Assembly: GCA_035534175.1 (NCBI GenBank)
Contig: DATLSM010000045.1
Location: 1-64,000 of the forward strand
Length of the DNA: 64,000 bases
Direction: 5' to 3'
From: DATLSM01 sp035534175
GTDB taxonomy: Bacteria; Actinomycetota; Thermoleophilia; Solirubrobacterales; 70-9
A model generated the notes under the pieces. That model saw only the letters and a list, made by a program, of their open reading frames with translations, did not search any database and was not told the DNA's origin. Of the stretch, positions 16,176-25,327 are shown one piece after another. Position 1 is the first letter of the stretch, and each line of letters opens with the position of its first letter. Position numbers and translations under genes: made by a program.

Positions 16176-17534
16176 ATGAATGCGAGCGAGCTGGCAGACG
16201 CGGCGGGGCGCGCCGTCGAGGCGGCGCTGGCGGCAGGAGCGGGCGAGGCCGAGGCCTACGCGGCCGAGGATGCCGGGCGAGAGGTGCGGGTGCACGGGGG
16301 CCGGGTGGAAAGCCTGACGGCAGCGACCCAGCAGGGGATCGGGGTGCGCGCCTGGCGCGGGGGACGGGTCGGCTATGCCTATGGGACCGATGCCTCCGAG
16401 CTGGGGGTTGCGGCGATCGCCGCAGGCGCTGCGGAGGCGGCGCGGGCGGCTGATGAGGACGAGTTCGCCGGCCCGCCGCAGAGCGCCTTCGCGCGGCCGC
16501 TTGAGGGGTTGCGCGACCCCTCGGTCACCGAGTGGCCGACGGCCCGGGTCGCCGAGCTGGCGATCGGGGTGGAGCGGGCCGCGCTGGCGGCGGACGCCCG
16601 GATCGTGGGAGTCGAGACCGCGGTCTACGCCGACTCCTGCGAGCGGGTCGCGATCGCCTCCTCGGTCGGCGTCAGCGGCGAGTTCGAGTCCTCCAGCGCC
16701 TATGCCTTCCTCCAGGCCCTGGCCGAAGGCGAGGCAGGGCGTGAGAGCGGCTTGGGCTTTGGCCTGGCGCGCGGACCCGCCGGTCTTGACCCCGCCGCGA
16801 TCGGAGTCGAGGGAGCGGAGCGCGCGGCTTCGATGATCGGGGCCGGCAAGCCCGCCTCGCGCTCCTGCCCCGTGGTCCTCGACCCGACCGTCGCCGCCAG
16901 CTTCGCCGGCATGATCGGTTCGACCCTGGGGGCCGACGCGGTGCAGCGGGGCCGATCTCCGTTCGCCGAGCGGCTGGGGGAGGAGATCGCCGGGGTGGCG
17001 CTGGTCCTGCACGACGACGGGCTGGCCTCTGATGGCCCCGCCTCCTCTCCCTTTGACGGCGAGGGGGTCCCTCGCCGTCGTACCCCGCTGATCGAGGAGG
17101 GGCGGCTGCGGGCCTATCTGTATGACACCTACACCGCTCGCCGCGCCGGCGCCTCCTCGACCGGCAACGCGGCGCGGAGCGGCTACCGCTCACTGCCCTC
17201 GGTTTCGACCTCCAACCTGATCGTTGCTTCGGGCCAACTCTCCTTTGAGCAGCTGCTCGGCGAGGCGGGCGAGGGCGTCTACGTGACCGACGTGGCCGGC
17301 CTGCACTCGGGCGTTAACCCGGTCTCCGGCACCTTTTCGGTGGGCGCGTCGGGGCGGGCGATCCGCGGCGGCGAGCGGGCCGAGCCGCTGCGCGAGTTCA
17401 CGATCGCCGGCGACCTCGTCTCGATGCTCGGGGCCGTACGCGCCGCCGGCGCCGACTCACGCTGGGTTCCGTTCGGCGGCTCGGTCCGCACCCCGTCGCT
17501 GCTGATCGGCGAGATGACGATCGGCGGCTCATGA
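16176..17534 (+). CDS. pmbA: TldE/PmbA-type metalloprotease subunit
   Basis: Non-catalytic partner of TldD. 452 aa from ATG 16176. It shares the family fold (AGEAEAYAAED, GIGVRAWRGGRVGYAYG, VLDPTVAASFAGMIGSTLGA, GNAARSGYRSLPSVSTSNL, GVYVTDVAGLHSGVNPVSG, FSVGASG) but lacks the HExxxH zinc motif of its neighbour, as expected for TldE. It lies in the same operon as tldD. Confidence 0.92.
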   Translation: MNASELADAAGRAVEAALAAGAGEAEAYAAEDAGREVRVHGGRVESLTAATQQGIGVRAWRGGRVGYAYGTDASELGVAAIAAGAAEAARAADEDEFAGPPQSAFARPLEGLRDPSVTEWPTARVAELAIGVERAALAADARIVGVETAVYADSCERVAIASSVGVSGEFESSSAYAFLQALAEGEAGRESGLGFGLARGPAGLDPAAIGVEGAERAASMIGAGKPASRSCPVVLDPTVAASFAGMIGSTLGADAVQRGRSPFAERLGEEIAGVALVLHDDGLASDGPASSPFDGEGVPRRRTPLIEEGRLRAYLYDTYTARRAGASSTGNAARSGYRSLPSVSTSNLIVASGQLSFEQLLGEAGEGVYVTDVAGLHSGVNPVSGTFSVGASGRAIRGGERAEPLREFTIAGDLVSMLGAVRAAGADSRWVPFGGSVRTPSLLIGEMTIGGS

Positions 17535-17628
17535 AACCTGGCGCCCCCAATCTGCGCCCGCGTCAGGCACTTACGCCGAGCCCGCTGTTAGATTGCGGCC
17601 ATCTTCAATCCCGAGGAGGAATCTCGAC

Positions 17629-17910
17629 GTGACCAAGGCTGAGTTTCTCGATCAACTGGCGGGCGACGAGCGGGTGGGCAGCAAGAAGGCTGCCGCCGAC
17701 GCCGTGGACGCCGTGCTGGACGCGATCACCGACACGCTGAGCGGGGGCGGCGAGGTCAGCTTCACCGGATTCGGCAAGTTTCACGTCGCCGAGCGAGGTC
17801 CCCGTCAGGGAGTCAACCCGCGCACCGGCGAACGGATCACGATCCCCGGCGGCAAGGTCCCCCGCTTCTCCGCCGGCTCGGCGCTGAAGGCCAAGGTCAA
17901 GGGCGGCTGA
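17629..17910 (+). CDS. hup: HU family DNA-binding protein
   Basis: 93-aa nucleoid protein that bends DNA as a dimer. The start is GTG 17629 (MTKAEFLDQLAG), set by the strong AGGAGGAA ribosome site at 17611-17620 and the family's conserved N-terminus. Seen: helix pair VGSKKAAADAVDAVLDAITD, beta part GEVSFTGFGKFHVAERGPRQG, the DNA-inserting arm RTGERITIPGGKVPRFSAGSAL. It lacks the long Lys/Ala tail of mycobacterial HupB. A -10-like TAGATT stands at about 17588-17593. Confidence 0.95.
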   Translation: MTKAEFLDQLAGDERVGSKKAAADAVDAVLDAITDTLSGGGEVSFTGFGKFHVAERGPRQGVNPRTGERITIPGGKVPRFSAGSALKAKVKGG

Positions 17911-17983
17911 TTTCGTTCTGAGCCCAGCCGGTCGGCGGTCGCGATCTGATTCTTTCGCCGGCGGGCGAGCGCGAAGCCCCCTG

Positions 17984-18877
17984 ATGGAGCAGCCGTTTGC
18001 GGATCGGCTGGCGGCGCTTGTCGAGGAGCGCCGCAGCCAGATCTGCCTTGGACTGGACCCCGACCCGGCGCATCTGGGGCCCGAGGGGGCGGCCGCGGCA
18101 GCCGGTTCGCAGGGGGCGGCGGCGGAGCGGGCCGGGAGGGCCGTCGTTGCCCACTGCAGAGCGCTGATCGAGCGTGCTGGGCCGGCATGCGTGGCGGCCA
18201 AGCCGCAGCTCGCCTGCTTTGAGCGGCTGGGCGCCCCCGGTTGGACGGCGTTGGCTGAGACCTGCGCCACCGCCCGCGAAGCGGGCCTGCTGGTGCTCGC
18301 CGACGCCAAGCGGGGCGATGTCCCGGTCACCGCCGCCGCCTACGCCCAGGCCCTGGTGGGCGATACGCCCACACCTTGGGGGCCGGTTGCAGGGCTGGGC
18401 GTCGACGCCTTCACCGCCAGTCCGCTACTCGGACGCGACGCGCTCGAGCCGCTGGTGGAGGCGGCCGCCTGCACCGGGGCGGGCGTCTTCGTCTTGGTCC
18501 GCACCAGCAATCCTGGCGCCGCCGACGTCCAGGACCTGGCGGCCCCCGAACGGCCGCTGCACGAGCACCTCGCAGCTCTGGTCGACGGCCTCTCTGAGCG
18601 CCTCTTGGGGGAGAGGGGGCTGAGCGGGATGGGCGCCGTGGTCGGCGCGACCGAGCCCGAGCATCTGGCCCGCCTGAGGGAGCTGATGCCCCGCTCGATC
18701 TTCCTCATCCCCGGAGTCGGCGCCCAGGGCGGGCGGGCGGAGACGCTGGGCCCCGCCTTCGCACCGGGCCCGGCTGCGGCGCTGGTTGCCGCCTCTCGTG
18801 CGATCGCCGCCGACCCCGACCCCGCCGCGGCCGCCGAGCGCCTGCGCGCCGCGGTTTGGGACGTTTCGACCGCCTGA
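17984..18877 (+). CDS. pyrF: Orotidine 5'-phosphate decarboxylase
   Basis: Last step of de novo UMP synthesis, OMP to UMP plus CO2. 297 aa, the long (type 2) form. Active-site Asp/Lys in VLADAKRGDVP (~100-110); RSQICLGLDPDP near the N-terminus and a C-terminal FLIPGVGAQGG phosphate loop. ATG at 17984. It stands alone; no other pyr gene is nearby. It is followed after 57 bp by the LysM gene. Confidence 0.93.
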   Translation: MEQPFADRLAALVEERRSQICLGLDPDPAHLGPEGAAAAAGSQGAAAERAGRAVVAHCRALIERAGPACVAAKPQLACFERLGAPGWTALAETCATAREAGLLVLADAKRGDVPVTAAAYAQALVGDTPTPWGPVAGLGVDAFTASPLLGRDALEPLVEAAACTGAGVFVLVRTSNPGAADVQDLAAPERPLHEHLAALVDGLSERLLGERGLSGMGAVVGATEPEHLARLRELMPRSIFLIPGVGAQGGRAETLGPAFAPGPAAALVAASRAIAADPDPAAAAERLRAAVWDVSTA

Positions 18878-18934
18878 AGAGGACCTCAGCGGCTATACGA
18901 TCAGCGGCGCTCATCCGATCCGCCGCCCTCTCAG

Positions 18935-19252
18935 ATGGAGAAACGCACCTCAGCCCCGGCCAGGGTCCTCGCCACGATCGCCCTGCTGGGCGCCCTGCTG
19001 GTTTTCATCCTGGCGATCTCCTCCTCGCTCGGGGGAGGGGGTTCGGGCGGCTCGCACCCGCCGGTGAGCACAGCGAGGGGCCCCCGCCAGACCAACAACG
19101 GCCACACCCCCGCGGTCTATGTGGTCAAGTACGGCGACACGCTGACCTCGATCGCACACAAGACCGGTGTCTCGGTCCTGCGCATCCAGACCCTGAACCC
19201 GCACGTCGATCCGCAGATCCTGATCTCCGGCGAAAGGCTGAGGCTGCGATAG
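18935..19252 (+). CDS. Membrane-anchored LysM protein
   Basis: 105 aa. A single N-terminal membrane segment (VLATIALLGALLVFILAIS, ~11-29), a Gly/Ser/Pro-rich linker, then one LysM domain (~62-105: YVVKYGDTLTSIAHKTGV, VLRIQTLNPHVDPQIL, GERLRLR). LysM binds N-acetylglucosamine-containing glycan, so the protein probably ties the membrane to peptidoglycan. Its TAG overlaps the ATA codon at which the broken D,D-carboxypeptidase reading frame appears to begin. Confidence 0.85.
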   Translation: MEKRTSAPARVLATIALLGALLVFILAISSSLGGGGSGGSHPPVSTARGPRQTNNGHTPAVYVVKYGDTLTSIAHKTGVSVLRIQTLNPHVDPQILISGERLRLR

Positions 19253-20549
19253 GCGCTCGGCGCCGGTCCCGAGCGCGGATCGGCGCGCTCCTTTTGCTCA
19301 CCCTGGCGGGGTTGGGGATACTCGGCTCGGGCACGGCGCTGGCCCGGCGACCGCGCTCGCCTCGGGTCGAGGCTCGCGCTTGGGCGCTGATTGACGCCTG
19401 CACAGGCGAAATCCTGACCTCCCACGCTGCGGCGAGGCATCTGCTGATCGCCAGCACAACCAAGTTGATGACCGCCTAGGTGGTGCTGCACGAGCTGCGG
19501 CTGAACAGGATCGTGCGGGCCGCGCCCTACCACGCGAGCTACGGCGAATCGCTGTTGGGGCTGGCGCCGGGCCAGCGGATCAGCGTCCGCGACCTCCTCT
19601 ACGGGATGGTTCTGGTCAGCGGCAACGACGCCGCCTATGCCCTGGCCCTGGCGGCTGGGGGCTCGGAGAGGCACTTCGTGCGCCAGATGAACAGACAGGC
19701 GGTTGCGCTCGGCCTGACCGACACCCACTATGCCAATCCAATCGGGCTCGATCAGCCCGGCAACTACTCGAGCGCTCGCGACCTCACCACCCTGGCGCGG
19801 CGGCTTCTGCGCCTCCCGGCCTTCGCCAGGATCGCCGACTCGCGCAGCGCGACTCTGCGCAGTCTGCGACCACCACGGCGGATCGTTCGATCAACGGGCT
19901 GTTGCGGATGGCGCCCTGGGCGAACGGCGTGAAGACAGGCCACACCTCCGGCGCTGGGTATGTCCTCGTCGGCTCGGGCCGGCGCAAGGGGTTTGAGCTG
20001 ATCTCGGCTGCGATCGGCGCCCCCACCGACGAAGCTAGCTTCAGCGACAACCTGCACCTGCTCGACTATGGCTTCTCCCTCTACCGGCGCCAGAGGGTGG
20101 TTCGCGCCGGTCAGAGGCTCGCCGATCCGCCGATCCGCTATGCGGGAGGCGCTCTGCCGCTGGTCTCCTCGCGCAGCGTTGAGGTCGCGGTTCGCCACGG
20201 CCAGCCGCTGAGCGTGAAGGTCCATGCGCCGGGCGAGGTGCAGGGGCCAATCCGCGCCGGCGCGGTGCTCGGCCGGGCGAGGGTGCTCCTCGACGGATAC
20301 CTGGTGGCCAGGGTCCCGCTGCGTGCCGGCCGCTCGATCCCGCCGGCGGGCGCCCCCAAACGGAGGCGCAGCTTGATCACCTCCATGCCGATCGCGCCGT
20401 GGGGGATCGGGTTCGTGATACTGATTGGAGCGACATATCTGAGGCGCCGCCGGCGCCCCGGGGGCGAAGGAGAGGAGCGGGTCCTGGTGAGTCGCGAGGA
20501 GAGGCGAGCCGCTGGTGATCGGGGCCGGCGAAGGCGGTTGGCCGGGTGA
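19249..20549 (+). pseudogene. D-alanyl-D-alanine carboxypeptidase, disrupted by amber stop and frameshift
   Basis: This is a peptidase S11 (DacA/PBP5-type) gene, which would trim peptidoglycan stem peptides. All three penicillin-binding motifs are visible but in separate open pieces: STTK (IASTTKLMTA) before 19477, SGN (VLVSGNDAAYAL) at 19615-19640, and KTG (ANGVKTGHTSGAGY) after 19920. A TAG at 19477-19479 replaces what in relatives is usually a Tyr or similar codon, and the frame shifts at about 19850-19880. A signal peptide (IGALLLLTLAGLGILG) follows an ATA codon at 19249; no ATG/GTG/TTG serves as start. C-terminal TM present near 20385-20440. The pfkB gene still overlaps its end by GTGA. 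Confidence 0.85.
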
Positions 20550-21502
20550 TCCTGACGGTGACGCTGAACGCTGCGATCGATCGCACCGTCGCGGTGCCGA
20601 ACTTCCGCCTGGGTCGCCGCCACCGGGCGGTGGAGAGCCGCACGGTGGCGGGAGGCAAGGGCATCAACGTCGCTCGGGCGCTGAGCCTTCTGGGTCGACC
20701 GGTGATCGCCACCGGCTTCGCCGGCGGCCCGACGGGGGCCCGGGTGATCGAGCAACTGAGAGAAGAGGCGGTGCTGACTGACTTCACCCAGATCGCCGGC
20801 GAGACGCGGATCAACCTGGCGGTGATCGACCCCACCTCCGGCGAGCAAACCGAGATCAACGAGCGCGGCCCGGCGGTCAGCCCGGAGGAGGTCGAGGCCT
20901 TCTTCGGGCGGATTGGATACCTCGCCGTGGGGGCCAAGATCTGCGTGCTGGCGGGGACCCTGCTGCCGGGCGCCGGCGACGACCTCTACGCCCGCCTGGT
21001 CAAGGACCTGCGCGCCCGCGGCATCGTGGTGGTCCTTGATGCGGAGGGGGAGGCGATGATGGCCGGGCTTCGAGCCGGGGCCTCTGTCGTGACTCCAAAC
21101 GAGCGCGAGGCCGAGGAGCTGGTCGGCCAGGAGTTCGCCGACCGCGGTGACCTGGCCCAGGGTCTCTCCGAGCTGGTTCGCCTGGGCGCCGGCGAGGCGG
21201 CGATCACCCGGCCCGATGGCTGCGTCGCGGTGGTGGGGGAGGGGCCCGAGCGCCGCTTCCTCGAGGTTCGCACCGAGCCCCTGGACCCGGTCTCCACGGT
21301 GGGTTCGGGCGACGCCTTCCTCGCCGGCTACGTGGCCGCCCGCTACGAGGACCGCCCGCCCGAGGAGTGCCTTGCCTACGGGGTCGCCTGCGGGGCCGAG
21401 TCGACCCAGCACTTCGGCGCCGGCGTCGTCGACCGCCGCCAGGTGGAGCGGCTGCTGGGCGAGGTGGCGGTGGACGATCTGGAGGTCCCCGCGGAAGTGT
21501 AG
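20546..21502 (+). CDS. PfkB-family hexose-phosphate kinase, 1-phosphofructokinase-like
   Basis: ATP-dependent sugar kinase of the ribokinase superfamily; closest in style to 1-phosphofructokinase/tagatose-6-phosphate kinase. 318 aa from GTG 20546. Motifs: TLNAAIDRTVAVPNF (N-terminal substrate strand typical of FruK/LacC), AGGKGINVARAL (first PfkB signature), PNEREAEEL, and STVGSGDAFLAGYVA with the catalytic Asp. No PTS gene is nearby, so the substrate is not set by context. Its start overlaps the stop of the broken carboxypeptidase gene. Confidence 0.85.
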   Translation: MILTVTLNAAIDRTVAVPNFRLGRRHRAVESRTVAGGKGINVARALSLLGRPVIATGFAGGPTGARVIEQLREEAVLTDFTQIAGETRINLAVIDPTSGEQTEINERGPAVSPEEVEAFFGRIGYLAVGAKICVLAGTLLPGAGDDLYARLVKDLRARGIVVVLDAEGEAMMAGLRAGASVVTPNEREAEELVGQEFADRGDLAQGLSELVRLGAGEAAITRPDGCVAVVGEGPERRFLEVRTEPLDPVSTVGSGDAFLAGYVAARYEDRPPEECLAYGVACGAESTQHFGAGVVDRRQVERLLGEVAVDDLEVPAEV

Positions 21503-21534
21503 GCTGGCTGTTCAACGCCACCCTGGAGGATCAA

Positions 21535-22740
21535 TTGGAGATCGACATTGGTCGAGGCAAGAAGGGGCGGCGCGCCTACGGATTCGATGACATCGCGATC
21601 GTTCCGTCGCGCCGCACCCGCGATCCCGACGACATTGACATCAGCTGGACCCTCGGCCCCTATCGCTTCGACCTGCCCCTCGTCGCCTCGGCGATGGACG
21701 GCGTGGTCAGCCCCGACACCGCGGTGGGGGTCAATGAGCTGGGCGGGCTGGGGGTACTCAACCTGGAGGGGATCTGGACCCGTTTCGAGGACGCCGAGGA
21801 GCAGCTGGAGAAGATCGCCGCAGCTCCCAAGCACCTGTCGACCCGGATCATGCAGGAGATCTACGCGGAGCCGGTCAAGCCCGAGCTGATCGGGCGGCGG
21901 GTGGCCGAGATCAAGGAGCGTGGCGCGGTCGCCTGCGGCTCGCTCACCCCGCAGAAGGTGCGTGAGCACTATGAGGTCGCGGTGGAGGCTGGTCTCGACA
22001 TCCTCGTCATCCAGGGCACGGTGATCTCCGCCGAACACGTCTCGACCACGGTGGAGCCGCTGAACCTGAAGGAGTTCATCGCCGAGGTGCCAGTGCCGAC
22101 GGTGGTCGGCGGCTGCGCCTCCTACTCGACCGGATTGCATTTGATGCGGACCGGCGCGGTCGGCGTCCTGGTCGGGGTCGGCCCCGGCGCCGCCTGCACC
22201 ACGCGCGGCGTGCTGGGGATCGGCGTGCCGCAGGCGACCGCGATCGCCGACGTCGCCGCCGCCCGGGCCCAGCACATGCTGGAGACCGGTGAATATGTGA
22301 ACGTGATTGCCGACGGCGGCATGCGGACCGGGGGGGACGTCTCCAAGGCGATCGCCTGCGGCGCCGATGCGGTGATGGTCGGCTCGCCCCTGGCCCGCGC
22401 CAAGGAGGCGCCGGGTCGCGGATACCACTGGGGGATGGCCACGTTCCATCCCTCGCTGCCGCGCGGAACCCGGGTTTCCACCAAGCAGGATGGGACGATG
22501 GAGGAGATCCTGCTCGGCCCCGCTCAGGAGAACGACGGCACCTTCAACCTGATGGGGGCGCTGAAAACCTCGATGGCCACCTGCGGCTACGAGGACATCC
22601 GCTCCTTCCAAAGGGCCGAGGTGATGGTCGCGCCGGCGCTGATGAGCGAGGGTAAGAAGCTGCAGAACGAGCAGTCGGTGGGGATGGGATCAAACGGAAG
22701 GGCGGCGGTGTCCGCGGGGGTTGCGGTATCGGATGACTGA
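21535..22740 (+). CDS. guaB3: GuaB3-type IMP dehydrogenase family protein
   Basis: 401 aa from TTG 21535 (MEIDIGRGKKGRRAYGFDDI), chosen because of a GGAGG ribosome site and the family's conserved N-terminus. It belongs to the actinobacterial GuaB3 branch: IMPDH barrel without the CBS pair. Seen: ASAMDGVVSP, the catalytic Cys loop GPGAACTTRGVLG, DGGMRTGGDVSKAIACGADAVM, and the C-terminal FQRAEVMVAPAL. The true reaction of GuaB3 proteins is less certain than that of GuaB2; IMP dehydrogenase or related activity is the usual call. It overlaps guaA by 8 bp, tying it to GMP synthesis. Confidence 0.88.
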   Translation: MEIDIGRGKKGRRAYGFDDIAIVPSRRTRDPDDIDISWTLGPYRFDLPLVASAMDGVVSPDTAVGVNELGGLGVLNLEGIWTRFEDAEEQLEKIAAAPKHLSTRIMQEIYAEPVKPELIGRRVAEIKERGAVACGSLTPQKVREHYEVAVEAGLDILVIQGTVISAEHVSTTVEPLNLKEFIAEVPVPTVVGGCASYSTGLHLMRTGAVGVLVGVGPGAACTTRGVLGIGVPQATAIADVAAARAQHMLETGEYVNVIADGGMRTGGDVSKAIACGADAVMVGSPLARAKEAPGRGYHWGMATFHPSLPRGTRVSTKQDGTMEEILLGPAQENDGTFNLMGALKTSMATCGYEDIRSFQRAEVMVAPALMSEGKKLQNEQSVGMGSNGRAAVSAGVAVSDD

Positions 22741-24358
22741 GGGTCCCAGTGCGGTCGGGCCGACGGCTCACCTCGCCGCGGGGGAACCCGAGCCCCCGGC
22801 GGCGCCAGCGGGAGGTGGTAGCGCTTTGGAGGAGGTTTGGGTCCTCGACTTCGGCGGGCAGTACTCGCAGTTGATCGCCAGGCGGATCCGGGAGTGTGGG
22901 GTGTTCGCCGAGCTGCGCCCCTCGAGCACCGCGGTGGCCGAGATCCGGGAGCGCCGGCCCAAGGCGCTGGTGCTCTCGGGTGGGCCGGCCTCGGTCTATG
23001 AGCCCGGGGCGCCCCCGTTCCCCACCGAGCTGCTTGACCTGGGGATTCCGATGCTGGGGATCTGTTACGGGATGCAGGCCATGGTTCAGGCGCTGGGGGG
23101 GAGGGTCGAGGCGGCCAGAGCGGGGGAGTTCGGCCGCACCGAGCTCGCCTTGCGTCATGGCGGCGGCAGGCTGCTCGCCGGCTTGCCGCAGGAGCAACAG
23201 TGCTGGATGAGCCACCGTGACGCCGTATTCGAGCCGCCCGAGGGCTTCACCGCGCTGGCCTCCAGCCCCGGCTCGCCCGTCGCCGCCTGCGAGTTTCCCG
23301 AGCGTGGTCTCTACGGCATCCAGTTTCACCCCGAGGTAGTCCACACGCCCTACGGCACGGAGATCCTCACCCGCTTCCTGCGCGACGTCGCAGGCTGCGA
23401 GGAGCGCTGGTCGCCGCACTCGGTGATCGCCGAGCAGGTGGCGCGAGTCAAGGCCCAGGTCGGCCCCGGGCGGGTGATCTGCGGCCTCTCCGGCGGCGTT
23501 GACTCCTCGGTCGCCGCGCTGCTCGTGCACCGGGCGGTGGGTGAGCGGCTGACCTGCATATTCGTCGACCATGGGATGATGCGAAAGAACGAGGCCGAGC
23601 AGGTGGTCGAGGCCTTCGGCCAGTTTGCGATCCCGCTCATCCACGTGGACGCGGAGGAGCGCTTTCTCGCCCGCCTCGCCGGGGTCGAGGAGCCCGAGCG
23701 CAAGCGAAAGATCATCGGCGAGGAGTTCATCCGGGTCTTCGAGGAGGAGGCGGCGAGGCTGCAGGACATCCACTATCTGGTCCAGGGCACGCTCTACTCG
23801 GACGTGATCGAGTCCGGTGGCAGCGACGGCGCCGAGACGATCAAGTCCCATCACAACGTCGGCGGACTTCCTGATGATCTGGAGTTCGAGTTGGTCGAGC
23901 CGCTGCGGATGCTGTTCAAGGACGAGGTGCGCGCGGTCGGCGCCGAGCTGGGCCTGCCGGAGCGGATGGTCTGGCGCCAGCCCTTCCCCGGCCCCGGCCT
24001 GGCGATCCGCATCGTCGGCGGCGAGGTGACGAGGGAGCGGCTCGACATCCTGCGGGCGGCGGACGCGATCGTGCAGGAGGAGATCCGGGCCGCCGAGCTC
24101 TACCGCCAGCTCTGGCAGTCATTCTGCGTGCTGCCGGTGGTGCGCTCGGTCGGCGTTCAGGGGGACGGCCGGACCTACGCCTACCCGATCGTGATCCGAG
24201 CGGTCACCTCCGAGGATGCGATGACCGCCGATTGGGCTCGACTTCCCTATGACCTGCTGGAGCGAATCTCCCAACGGATCATCAACGAGATTCGCGACGT
24301 CAACCGGGTGGCGCTGGACATCTCCTCCAAGCCGCCGGCGACGATCGAGTGGGAGTAG
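22733..24358 (+). CDS. guaA: GMP synthase (glutamine-hydrolysing)
   Basis: Converts XMP to GMP with glutamine and ATP. Class I glutaminase domain (~30-225) with VLDFGGQYSQLIARRIRE, nucleophile Cys in GICYGMQAM, and QFHPEV; ATP pyrophosphatase domain with the P-loop GLSGGVDSSVAALLV; C-terminal dimerisation domain ending DISSKPPATIEWE. Start ATG 22733 gives a ~30-residue Pro/Ala/Gly-rich N-terminal tail not found in most GuaA; an alternative start is TTG 22826, placed after GGGAGG and directly before EEVWVLDFGGQ. Translated together with guaB3. Confidence 0.95.
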   Translation: MTEGPSAVGPTAHLAAGEPEPPAAPAGGGSALEEVWVLDFGGQYSQLIARRIRECGVFAELRPSSTAVAEIRERRPKALVLSGGPASVYEPGAPPFPTELLDLGIPMLGICYGMQAMVQALGGRVEAARAGEFGRTELALRHGGGRLLAGLPQEQQCWMSHRDAVFEPPEGFTALASSPGSPVAACEFPERGLYGIQFHPEVVHTPYGTEILTRFLRDVAGCEERWSPHSVIAEQVARVKAQVGPGRVICGLSGGVDSSVAALLVHRAVGERLTCIFVDHGMMRKNEAEQVVEAFGQFAIPLIHVDAEERFLARLAGVEEPERKRKIIGEEFIRVFEEEAARLQDIHYLVQGTLYSDVIESGGSDGAETIKSHHNVGGLPDDLEFELVEPLRMLFKDEVRAVGAELGLPERMVWRQPFPGPGLAIRIVGGEVTRERLDILRAADAIVQEEIRAAELYRQLWQSFCVLPVVRSVGVQGDGRTYAYPIVIRAVTSEDAMTADWARLPYDLLERISQRIINEIRDVNRVALDISSKPPATIEWE

Positions 24359-24374
24359 GGGCGCTGCCCGAGTA

Positions 24375-24393
24375 ATTGATAACAGGTCTCAAT
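24375..24393. promoter_or_regulatory. Candidate Zur operator upstream of znuA
   Basis: ATTGATAACAGGTCTCAAT is a 19-bp imperfect inverted repeat (ends ATTGA/TCAAT, nine symmetric positions per half with five or more matches) in a very GC-rich genome, 11 bp before the znuA start. Its size, AT-rich arms and place before a zinc importer operon that ends in a Fur-family gene fit a Zur box. Zur with zinc bound would block transcription. Assignment is an inference from position and symmetry. Confidence 0.55.
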
Positions 24394-24403
24394 ATCGTGT
24401 AGG

Positions 24404-25327
24404 GTGCGCCCCGTGCGCGGAGCATCGCCAATACTCGCCCCCCTGGCGATCGCCGCGGTGCTCGTAGCCGGATGCGGCAGCTCGGCCTCGGACTCGGCGG
24501 GCTCCTCCGGCAAGCTGAACGTCGTCGCGGCGGAGAACTTCTGGGGCAGCATCGCCAAGCAGCTGGGCGGCGATCGGGTCCAGGTCACCAGCATCATCAC
24601 CAACCCCGCCGCCGACCCGCACGAGTACGAACCGACCAGCGCCAACGCGCGCACGATCGCCGCCTCCCGGCTGACGATCGTCGATGGGATTGGCTATGAC
24701 CCGTGGGCCGCCAAGCTGCTGGCCGCCAATCCCAGCTCTGAACGAACGGTCCTCACCGTCGGCGAAGTGCTCGGGCTGAAGGCCGGAGAGAACCCCCACC
24801 AGTGGTACTCGCCCAGCTCGGTGCACAAGGTGATCGACCAGATAACGTCCGACTACAAGAAGGCCGATCCCGGCCAGAGCTCCTACTTCGACCAGCAGCG
24901 CAGCGCCTTTGAGACCAGGGGCCTGGCCAAATACAACAGCCTGATCTCCCAGATCAAATCTCGCTACCGGGGGGTTGCGGTCGGCGCCTCGGAGAGCATC
25001 TTCGAACCGCTGGCCCCGGCGCTGGGCCTGAACCTGATCACGCCCCGCGGCTTCATGCAGGCGGTCGCCGAGGGGACCGAACCGACCCCCGCCGACAAAG
25101 CGATGACCGATCAACAGATCACCAGCCATCAGGTCAAGGTCTGGGTCTACAACAGCCAGAACGCGACGCCGGACGTGCAGCGCCTAAACGAAGCGGCCCG
25201 GGCGGCTGGTATCCCGATCGCCACCGTGACCGAGACGCTGACCCCCGAAGGCGCCAGCTTCCAGGCCTGGATGACGCGCGAGCTGGAGGGCCTGCGGGCG
25301 GCGCTGGGGAGGGCCAGCGGTAGGTGA
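24404..25327 (+). CDS. znuA: Zinc ABC transporter substrate-binding lipoprotein
   Basis: Captures zinc (possibly Mn) outside the membrane and delivers it to the permeases. 307 aa; a lipoprotein signal with lipobox LVAGC (Cys ~24) after a hydrophobic stretch. Metal-ligand regions: DPHEYEPTS (His), ENPHQWYSP (His), GASESIFEPLAP (Glu) and late Asp/Glu region. It lacks the long His-rich loop of E. coli ZnuA. GTG at 24404; a second GTG at 24413 is possible. First gene of a five-gene metal operon directly after the candidate Zur site. Confidence 0.87.
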   Translation: MRPVRGASPILAPLAIAAVLVAGCGSSASDSAGSSGKLNVVAAENFWGSIAKQLGGDRVQVTSIITNPAADPHEYEPTSANARTIAASRLTIVDGIGYDPWAAKLLAANPSSERTVLTVGEVLGLKAGENPHQWYSPSSVHKVIDQITSDYKKADPGQSSYFDQQRSAFETRGLAKYNSLISQIKSRYRGVAVGASESIFEPLAPALGLNLITPRGFMQAVAEGTEPTPADKAMTDQQITSHQVKVWVYNSQNATPDVQRLNEAARAAGIPIATVTETLTPEGASFQAWMTRELEGLRAALGRASGR

